Source of the DNA: Muribaculaceae bacterium
Lineage (GTDB): Bacteria; Bacteroidota; Bacteroidia; Bacteroidales; Muribaculaceae
Assembly (NCBI GenBank): GCA_029056365.1
Contig: JAIDBM010000093.1
Coordinates: forward strand, 1 to 11,262
Direction: 5' to 3'
Length of the DNA: 11,262 bases
This document shows positions 5,298 through 11,262 of the stretch, in pieces. The notes beneath the pieces are model-generated. The model was not told the DNA's origin, did no database searches, and saw only the letters and a program-made list of their open reading frames with translations. How positions within the stretch are numbered: position 1 is the stretch's first letter; each line of letters begins with the position of its first letter. Position numbers and translations under genes: made by a program.

Positions 5298-6374
5298 ATG
5301 GATATTCTGGTAGTGATATTGTTTCTTTTGTGTCTTTATGGCATACGGTTGTCGTATAAAGGGCACAGCGATTATCTTGGCCGAAGCCAGACCGACTCGG
5401 TCAAGGGCATTTTTGCCATCATAATACTCTTCTCGCATATGAGAGGCTATCTTCCCCCCCCCTCAGGCAATTACGATGTGGCATACTATGGAATGCTCGA
5501 CTGTTTGGGACAGCTGATGGTGGTTATGTTTCTGTTTTATAGCGGATATGGCATAATGGAGGCGCTCAGACGCGACATTCGCAGATACAGCGACAATTTT
5601 CTTACACACCGCTTGCTCAAGGTGTGGCTGATGTTCGCCATTGCGGTTAGTCTGTATTTGCTGTTGAACATTGTGCTTCAGCGCGATTATGGTTTGAAGA
5701 CGGTGCTGATGTCGTATATGGGGTGGGAGTCGATAGGAAACAGCAACTGGTTCGTTTTCGACATAATGGTGCTTTATCTATTCACTTATATGTCGTTGAA
5801 AATCTCGGCTTATGCCGGTCTGAATCTGAAATCGGTGGCCTTGATTGTGGCACTTCTGTCATTGGCGCTGTGTCTGATGTTTATCCGCATGGGCAAGGGG
5901 GCGTGGTGGTATGACACTGTGCTTGCGTATCCGATCGGAATGTATTATTCCCTTTACAAGGATAAGATAGAACGGATTGTTTCAGGACACAGATGGTATC
6001 TGGCTGTAACTATCGTTGTGCTGGTATTCACTCTGTTCTATATGCGCGATACACTTGTTTTTGCCACAATCGGAAATAAGGTAGTGGCCGGATATATGTC
6101 GTTTACAGCTTTTCTGCTCACATCAGGCATATTCGCATTATTGCTTGTACTTCTTTCAATGAAGATAAAGATAGATAATAAAATACTTCGTTGGCTCGGA
6201 GTCAACGCATTTGCCATTTACATATTACAGCGTCTTGCCATGATTGCGGCGGCGCATATGGGATGGAACCGGAATTCGCTCGTGTTCGCTGCCATAGTGA
6301 TTCCTGTTACATTGCTTGTATCGGCGGTCTTTACCGCCGCGACCGGAAAAATCAATAGAGCATTATTTCATTGA
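5298..6374 (+). CDS. Acyltransferase-3 family membrane protein with C9 tract
   Basis: A 358-residue, strongly hydrophobic protein with about ten membrane segments. Acyltransferase-3 features are SVKGIFAIIILFSH (34-47, candidate active-site His47), a FYSGYGI segment (80-86), GNSNWFVFD (147-155) and ILRWLGVNAFAIYIL near the C-terminus. Such proteins move acetyl or other acyl groups onto cell-surface glycans. ATG 5298 was chosen; TTG 5292 in the same frame would overlap the previous stop by four bases. A run of nine C (5454-5462) encodes Pro53-Pro55 in a loop after the first motif. Gain or loss of one C would bring a stop within about 85 bases, so this is a candidate slipped-strand switch. The gene is translationally close to both neighbours. 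Confidence 0.85.
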   Translation: MDILVVILFLLCLYGIRLSYKGHSDYLGRSQTDSVKGIFAIIILFSHMRGYLPPPSGNYDVAYYGMLDCLGQLMVVMFLFYSGYGIMEALRRDIRRYSDNFLTHRLLKVWLMFAIAVSLYLLLNIVLQRDYGLKTVLMSYMGWESIGNSNWFVFDIMVLYLFTYMSLKISAYAGLNLKSVALIVALLSLALCLMFIRMGKGAWWYDTVLAYPIGMYYSLYKDKIERIVSGHRWYLAVTIVVLVFTLFYMRDTLVFATIGNKVVAGYMSFTAFLLTSGIFALLLVLLSMKIKIDNKILRWLGVNAFAIYILQRLAMIAAAHMGWNRNSLVFAAIVIPVTLLVSAVFTAATGKINRALFH

Positions 6375-6376
6375 CA

Positions 6377-7831
6377 ATGTCATCAGAACTTAAAGACAAG
6401 GCAATAAAGGGTGTGGCCTGGACAATGATCGAGCGCTATTCAGGCCAGATTGTTCAGTTTGTCATATCGATTATTCTTGCCAGAATACTCACGCCCTCGG
6501 AATACGGACTTATTGGAATGCTGGCCATATTCATCGGTCTGACTTCCATATTCATCGACGGAGGGTTCTCCAGTGCGCTGGTTCAGCGCAAGGACCGTAC
6601 GGACCGCGACATTTCCACCGTATTCTATATCAACGTGGGCATGGCGGTTGTGATGTATCTGTTGCTATTTGTTTCGGCTCCATGGATTGCGGACTTCTAT
6701 AAGCAGCCGGAGCTTACGGCAATTGTGCGTGTCTACTGCCTTGGTCTGGTAATATCCTCGCTTACTTCTACCAGCGGCGTGCTGCTTGTAATAAATCTCG
6801 ACTTCAAGACAACTACCAAAATATCGCTTTCTGCAGCTTTTATATCAGGCATAATAGGCATAGCCATGGCTTACAGTGGCTGGGGGGTATGGGCTTTGGT
6901 CGGGCAGTCGTTGAGCAGCTGCGTTATATCGGCTGTTCTGACGGTATATTTTGTACGTTGGTATCCGAAAAGCGGATTCAGCAGGGAGTCGTTCCGCCGA
7001 CTGTTCTCGTTCAGTTCCAAACTCTTTGCCGCCACTCTCATAACAACGGTATACGACAATATCACCGGAGCCGTCATTGGCAAACAGTTCAGCGCTGCGG
7101 CCTTGGGTTACTATAACAGAGCCTATGGATTCAATCAGCTTGTAAACAGCAACATCACCGGAGTATTAGGCCGTGTTTCATACCCGCTACTGAGTCAGAT
7201 ACAGGATCAGGAAGATCGTCTGCGCCAGATTTACAAACGCTACATACAGATGTCGGCCTTTCTCACCTTCCCCTTGCTGATGATACTGTGCGGTGTGGCA
7301 AAACCGTTGGTGCTGTTTCTGCTCACCGATAAATGGAGCGATTCGATAATTCTGTTGCAGATTCTGTCGTTTTCGTTCATGTTCGACGGAGTGATTATCT
7401 CGAACCTGAATCTTATAAGGGTAAAGGGCCGTTCGGATCTCATTCTTAAACTCGAAATAATAAAAAAGGCCGTGGCTTTTACGATTTTAGGAATTGCCAT
7501 AGCCATGGACAGTATCCTGGCCATATGTATCGGAAAGGCCATATACAGCGTGTTTTTCGCTTTGTACCTCAACACTTATTACACAAAAAAACTCATGGGT
7601 TACGGATTCCGTGACCAGTTTTCCGATTTCGGTCCATATCTGTTTGTATCGCTTGGAGTACTGGCCGGATGCCTGTCGCTCAGTTATATCATACCTGATT
7701 CATTGATAGCTCTGCTGACCGGTGTGATTTTCGGACTATGCGCATATGGAATGGTTTGTAAATACTGCGGACTATATGCCTATAAGGAGTTTATGAATAT
7801 AATCGGTCCGAAATTACACTTTATCGGTTAA
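6377..7831 (+). CDS. Wzx-type polysaccharide flippase (MOP superfamily)
   Basis: This 484-residue integral membrane protein has the WzxC/Polysacc_synt_3 pattern: GVAWTMIERYSGQIVQFVIS near the N-terminus, then ILARILTPSEYGLIGM, IDGGFSSALVQRKDRT and a repeated pattern of 12-14 hydrophobic helices. Members flip undecaprenyl-linked repeat units across the inner membrane before polymerisation, so its presence implies a Wzx/Wzy-dependent pathway. ATG 6377 is preferred; TTG 6371 in frame would overlap the previous TGA. A 46-bp gap containing an A8 run follows before the next gene. The symbol wzx is a functional class here, not a proven orthologue. Confidence 0.88.
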   Translation: MSSELKDKAIKGVAWTMIERYSGQIVQFVISIILARILTPSEYGLIGMLAIFIGLTSIFIDGGFSSALVQRKDRTDRDISTVFYINVGMAVVMYLLLFVSAPWIADFYKQPELTAIVRVYCLGLVISSLTSTSGVLLVINLDFKTTTKISLSAAFISGIIGIAMAYSGWGVWALVGQSLSSCVISAVLTVYFVRWYPKSGFSRESFRRLFSFSSKLFAATLITTVYDNITGAVIGKQFSAAALGYYNRAYGFNQLVNSNITGVLGRVSYPLLSQIQDQEDRLRQIYKRYIQMSAFLTFPLLMILCGVAKPLVLFLLTDKWSDSIILLQILSFSFMFDGVIISNLNLIRVKGRSDLILKLEIIKKAVAFTILGIAIAMDSILAICIGKAIYSVFFALYLNTYYTKKLMGYGFRDQFSDFGPYLFVSLGVLAGCLSLSYIIPDSLIALLTGVIFGLCAYGMVCKYCGLYAYKEFMNIIGPKLHFIG

Positions 7832-7877
7832 AAAAAATTCAGCAGAAGTCAGAATAACCTATAATTGAAAGTCAACA

Positions 7878-8978
7878 ATGAATAAGCCTTTACAGATTTG
7901 TATCTGCGGCGGTGGTTCTCAAGGCCATATTTCCACCGGAGTCATCGGAAGCAAGAACGATTGTGTGGTCAGGGTATTGACCCGGCGTCCATCGTTATGG
8001 AGCCGAGAGTTTGTTACCGTCGACCTTGACGGAAATGAATATCATGCCAATATTGAAGCTATATCCGACAATCCTTCGGATGTTATTCCTCAGAGTGATA
8101 TTATCCTCATCTGTCTGCCTGGATATGCTTTAAGAGAGGAACTGAAAAAAATAAAGCCTTTTGTGCGGCCTGACGCAATAGTCGGATGCGCCTTTGGCGG
8201 CAGCGGTTTCTTTATCGACCTGTTCGATGTTTTCGGCGAGGATGCAAAAGGTTTCGCTCTGCAGAGGGTTCCGTATACAGGACGTGTAAGAGAGTATGGC
8301 CACAGCGCCTCGCTTAAAGGCTATAAGCCATATCTTAAGGTTGCGACACATAATATCGGGAATCCCGAGGAACTCGTATCCATACTCCGGAACTGGTATT
8401 CGACTCCTGTGTATCTGCTCAGACACTGGCTTGAGGTTACACTGAGCAACAGCAATCCGCTTTTGCATCCTTGCCGAATGAGCGTAATGTTCAAGGATTG
8501 GACCCCAGGCAAGGAGTATGACCATATACCTTATATGTACAACACGGATTGGGATGATGAGTCGTCGCAATGTTGGATCGACTGTGACAACGAGCTGCAT
8601 GCGATTATGGCAAAGCTCCCCATGGACAAGAACGAGGTTCCTACCGTACTGGAATATTATGGCTGCGACTCTGTGGAGTCTCTGACTGCGAAAATGCAGT
8701 CGATTGTGCCCTTCAAAACCGTGCAGGCTCATATGAACCCCACCGGACGCGGTACATTCACCATCGACTCCGACATCCGTTATTTCACCGAGGATATACC
8801 TTTCGGTTTGATTCTTATAAAATCATTCGGCGAGCTTACCGGAACCCCTACGCCTGAAATCGACAAGGTGATATACTGGGCGCAGAACATAATGGGCAAG
8901 GAATATCTTGTGGACGGAAAGCTCAACGGCCGCGACATAGGCGAGTGTTGTGTGGCCAAAAGCAAATTCTGTATTTGA
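7878..8978 (+). CDS. Opine dehydrogenase-family NAD(P)-dependent oxidoreductase
   Basis: A 366-residue protein with an N-terminal dinucleotide fold (ICICGGGSQGH, GxGxxG at residues 11-16) and a C-terminal octopine/nopaline dehydrogenase-type domain. Recognisable elements are SNSNPLLHPCRM (190-201, with His197 at the family's catalytic position) and RYFTEDIPFGL (301-311). Opine dehydrogenases join the amino group of an amino acid to a 2-oxo acid by NAD(P)H-dependent reductive amination. In a polysaccharide locus such an enzyme could make an N-(1-carboxyethyl) amino acid or amine that decorates the glycan, as found in some O-antigens. Alternatively it may oxidise or reduce another small precursor. 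It follows the flippase after 46 bases and is probably in the same operon. The fold is well supported; substrate and product are unknown. Confidence 0.78.
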   Translation: MNKPLQICICGGGSQGHISTGVIGSKNDCVVRVLTRRPSLWSREFVTVDLDGNEYHANIEAISDNPSDVIPQSDIILICLPGYALREELKKIKPFVRPDAIVGCAFGGSGFFIDLFDVFGEDAKGFALQRVPYTGRVREYGHSASLKGYKPYLKVATHNIGNPEELVSILRNWYSTPVYLLRHWLEVTLSNSNPLLHPCRMSVMFKDWTPGKEYDHIPYMYNTDWDDESSQCWIDCDNELHAIMAKLPMDKNEVPTVLEYYGCDSVESLTAKMQSIVPFKTVQAHMNPTGRGTFTIDSDIRYFTEDIPFGLILIKSFGELTGTPTPEIDKVIYWAQNIMGKEYLVDGKLNGRDIGECCVAKSKFCI

Positions 8979-8987
8979 ATTTTTTGC

Positions 8988-9010
8988 CGGTCGGATATGA
9001 TGGCCGGCCG
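8988..9010 (+). other. GC-rich stem-loop between opine-DH and acyltransferase genes
   Basis: CGGTCGG (8988-8994) and CCGGCCG (9004-9010) form a 7-bp stem with one G-U pair around a 9-base loop. It sits in a 43-bp spacer and is not followed by T residues, so it is more likely an mRNA structure than a terminator. Confidence 0.3.
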
Positions 9011-9021
9011 ATGATGCTGTT

Positions 9022-10122
9022 ATGCGCTTTATAAAAGGTTTTGTGGATTTCATAAGAGAGAGCTTCATAAAACAGCCGGAGAACACTCAGCCCGGAGGCA
9101 AGAAACGTATTGTGTTCATAGATCTTGCCAAGGGTGTCTGTATAATTCTTGTAGTGCTTCTGCACTCAGGCTACCTTATGGATGTTCCGGCACTGAAAGC
9201 ATTGAGAATGCCATTGTATTTCATTCTGTCGGGTCTGTTTTTCAAGGACTATGGAGGAGTATTGAACTTGATTGTGAAGAAAACAAACAAGTTGCTGATT
9301 CCGTTCTGCTCGTTTGTAATTATATATCTACTTATAAGTATCGTTACCTCGCCTCGCGCTGCCGTTCTGCCAAAAGTGGTGGAAGACATTCTGCAACCAT
9401 TCACCGAACCCCGTGTCAACAATCTGCCGATATGGTTTCTGCTGTGCCTGTTTTGGGTAAATCTGATTTACTGTATCATTAGCCGAAATGTCGGCAATAT
9501 ATGGTTTAGAGCCGCGCTTATACTCTTAATTGCCTATGGAGTAGGGTATTATGTGTCGGTGCATAACATTTACCTTCCGTTGTTCTTCGCTTCGGCGCTG
9601 AGTGCCACACCGTTTTTCTTCATCGGAGTCTGTTTGAGAAAGCTTCCGGTACTGTATAAGACGGAACACGACAGATTTTATCTTCTGGCTTTTGTGCTTG
9701 CCGCTGTGGCGGCAGTGACTTACTGCGTGCTGAAGGGAACGCCCTTTATCGATTTCCGTTCGAATGTATATCAGGGCAATATCGTTGAAATCTATCTGGT
9801 TGCCGTTGTGCTGGTTGTTGCTTTATTATTGGTGTGCAAAGCCGTGGAGTGGCTGCCGTTGGTGTCGTATATAGGCCGCTACTCTGTGATAGTATTGTGC
9901 TGCCATGCCATATTTATCGATTATGCATATCTGCCGTACTATTTTTGTGTAGGCCGCGATGTAACGGCATTGGAGTCTGTGGTTATTTCGTGGATACTGT
10001 GCTGGCTCTGCATTCCGGTATTGAAGACTTTTGTGCCATATATTACAGCACAAAAAGACCTGATAACTTATACGCCGTCCGATAGCGGACGCATTGGTTC
10101 GAAACAGTTTCGCAAAGCCTGA
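9022..10122 (+). CDS. Acyltransferase-3 (OafA/NolL-like) membrane protein
   Basis: This 366-residue protein has a basic, soluble N-terminus of about 30 residues and then roughly ten membrane helices. Family signs are IDLAKGVCIILVVLLHSG (33-50, candidate catalytic His48), LRMPLYFILSGLFF (61-74) and NLPIWFLLCLF. It probably O- or N-acylates a sugar of the repeat unit at the membrane. It resembles the acyltransferase at 5298-6374 in family but not in close sequence, so the two likely modify different positions. An 11-bp gap leads to the next gene. Confidence 0.83.
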   Translation: MRFIKGFVDFIRESFIKQPENTQPGGKKRIVFIDLAKGVCIILVVLLHSGYLMDVPALKALRMPLYFILSGLFFKDYGGVLNLIVKKTNKLLIPFCSFVIIYLLISIVTSPRAAVLPKVVEDILQPFTEPRVNNLPIWFLLCLFWVNLIYCIISRNVGNIWFRAALILLIAYGVGYYVSVHNIYLPLFFASALSATPFFFIGVCLRKLPVLYKTEHDRFYLLAFVLAAVAAVTYCVLKGTPFIDFRSNVYQGNIVEIYLVAVVLVVALLLVCKAVEWLPLVSYIGRYSVIVLCCHAIFIDYAYLPYYFCVGRDVTALESVVISWILCWLCIPVLKTFVPYITAQKDLITYTPSDSGRIGSKQFRKA

Positions 10123-10133
10123 ACCTTCCTGTT

Positions 10134-11084
10134 ATGCCTAAGCTATCTGTAATTGTTCCATGTTATAATGCCCAGAGGTATATTTCCGACTGTCTGGAAA
10201 GTATCGGACGTCAGACAGTCGGCAGTTATGAGATTGTATTCATAAACGACGGAAGCCGCGACGGTACTGCGGAGATACTCGACGGCATTGCAGCAGTCCG
10301 ACCGGATGTGAAAGTCGTGCATAAACCGAACGGAGGTGTTTCTTCGGCCCGAAACGCAGGACTTGATGTGGCGAGCGGTGAGTGGATCACATTTGTCGAT
10401 GTCGACGACAAGATAAAGCCGGATGCATTCGAACACATGCTGGGAGTAGCCGCAGCGGATGATGATGCGGTTTTTGCCGGATTCGAGATATATCACAATG
10501 GCATTCTGTCGAACCGGATTCCGCCTTACAAATGCCGGTCGCTCGACAATATTGCCATGGCCGCCGAATTGTTTGCCCCGTCGGACTATACCTATCAAGG
10601 CTTTATATGCTCCAAACTCTATCGACGGGATATTATTGAAAAAAACAAAATCCGCTTTGTCGAGGGAATAAAATATAACGAAGACCGCCTGTTCACCTTC
10701 ACGTATCTGGCCTATGCCGGAAAAGGAATCTATACCACAAAACCGGTTTATGAATACTATCTTCACGGCGCCAATGCAATGGCAGCTGTGGAAGGCCCCG
10801 GATTCGCAAAATTCGAATCCGACCTCGATGCCTTTGTTGAAATGAGCAGGATAGTGCCATTATATAATTCGCAAATGATTGTGAATCTGGTCCGCCGGGG
10901 CACTCTTGTCTCATACCGATGGAACAGGCGTCTTAACCGACAATATGGCGCGAATTGTGCCGAAACCAACAGAAGGCTGCGTAAAAAGCTCTTTTCAGTT
11001 GCACCAAAGTCGTTTCTGATTAGATTTCGGCTTGCGGAACTCAAGGGCGCAATGTTTTCAAGAATCAAAAATATACTGCGATGA
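10134..11084 (+). CDS. GT2 family glycosyltransferase
   Basis: A 316-residue protein with a classical GT-A fold start: LSVIVPCYNAQRYISDCLES (4-23), then INDGSRDGT (37-45) and HKPNGGVSSARNAGL (63-77). The metal-binding DVD is at 89-91 within FVDVDD, and a NEDRLF motif sits at 182-187, where GT2 enzymes carry the acceptor-activating ED. It should add one sugar from a nucleotide-sugar donor to the lipid-linked repeat unit at the cytoplasmic face; the specificity cannot be read. Its stop TGA overlaps the start of the next gene as ATGA, so the two are probably translationally coupled. With UDP-galactopyranose mutase beside it, a galactofuranosyl donor is possible but not shown. Confidence 0.9.
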   Translation: MPKLSVIVPCYNAQRYISDCLESIGRQTVGSYEIVFINDGSRDGTAEILDGIAAVRPDVKVVHKPNGGVSSARNAGLDVASGEWITFVDVDDKIKPDAFEHMLGVAAADDDAVFAGFEIYHNGILSNRIPPYKCRSLDNIAMAAELFAPSDYTYQGFICSKLYRRDIIEKNKIRFVEGIKYNEDRLFTFTYLAYAGKGIYTTKPVYEYYLHGANAMAAVEGPGFAKFESDLDAFVEMSRIVPLYNSQMIVNLVRRGTLVSYRWNRRLNRQYGANCAETNRRLRKKLFSVAPKSFLIRFRLAELKGAMFSRIKNILR

Positions 11085-11262
11085 AACAGTACGACTACCT
11101 TATAGTCGGCGCCGGACTCTTCGGCGCCACCTTCGCGCACCTGGCCACCAAGGCAGGCAAGCGCTGTCTGGTGATTGACCGCCGTCCGCATATAGGCGGA
11201 AACGTTTACTGCGAGAATATCGAAGGCATAAACGTGCACAAATACGGCGCCCATATCTTCCA
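11081..11262 (+). CDS. glf: UDP-galactopyranose mutase, N-terminal part
   Basis: The frame starts at ATG 11081, overlapping the GT2 stop by four bases, and remains open to the window edge (about 60 residues). The FAD-binding fingerprint YLIVGAGLFGA (6-16), VIDRRPHIGGNVY (31-43) and KYGAHIF match Glf. Glf is a flavoenzyme that interconverts UDP-galactopyranose and UDP-galactofuranose in the cytosol, which predicts galactofuranose in the polymer. Codon choice here is richer in C/G at third positions than in the genes just upstream, which may reflect a different origin or a conserved housekeeping style. The family call is firm although most of the gene lies outside. Confidence 0.9.
   Translation, partial: MKQYDYLIVGAGLFGATFAHLATKAGKRCLVIDRRPHIGGNVYCENIEGINVHKYGAHIF

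Overview
The window reads as chromosomal DNA of a Bacteroidota bacterium, most likely order Bacteroidales. Three things suggest this. The promoter before the first full gene fits the Bacteroides-type consensus (TTTG, 20-base spacer, TAnnTTTG). The first full gene encodes a UpxY-like (NusG-family) antiterminator, the usual lead gene of Bacteroidales capsule loci. Obvious Shine-Dalgarno sequences are missing before the genes. The family within Bacteroidales cannot be settled from the sequence alone; the mixed, moderately high GC would suit Muribaculaceae, but that is a guess.

Region 1 (1-105) is the 3' end of a folK-like gene (HPPK), the chromosomal flank of the locus. Region 2 (about 100-711) is a dense GC-rich array of short palindromes: nine copies of one hairpin design plus two copies of a related palindrome. 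They are arranged in 74-bp direct repeats, inverted pairs and a 240-bp tandem duplication. A GTAA/GTAG foot, a short stem and an oriented NCCY tetraloop make it look like a REP/REPIN array. Its first copy supplies the folK stop codon. Region 3 (712-2163) holds the promoter, a leader of roughly 145 bases, the upxY-like gene with an unusually long C-terminal extension, and a 252-bp spacer with several stem-loops, one of them terminator-like.

Region 4 (2164 to the end) is one co-directional surface-polysaccharide operon on the + strand. In order: a fused LicC-like nucleotidyltransferase / CobD-HisC-like PLP enzyme; a CDP-glycerol glycerophosphotransferase-like protein; an acyltransferase-3 membrane protein with a nine-C tract in its coding sequence; a Wzx-type flippase; an opine-dehydrogenase-family oxidoreductase; a second acyltransferase-3 protein; a GT2 glycosyltransferase; and the start of UDP-galactopyranose mutase (glf), cut by the window edge. 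Several junctions are only a few bases long or overlap.

Taken together, the genes suggest a capsule or exopolysaccharide containing galactofuranose and acyl groups. It may also carry a phospho-linked amino alcohol: the fusion enzyme could make and CMP-activate the amino-phosphate, and the TagF-like enzyme could transfer it. The opine-dehydrogenase homologue may add a further unusual substituent. No polymerase (Wzy), initiating sugar-phosphate transferase or export gene is visible, so the locus must continue past the right edge. The most unusual items are the REPIN-like array, the fusion enzyme with its TagF-like and opine-DH neighbours, and the C9 tract as a possible phase-variation switch.
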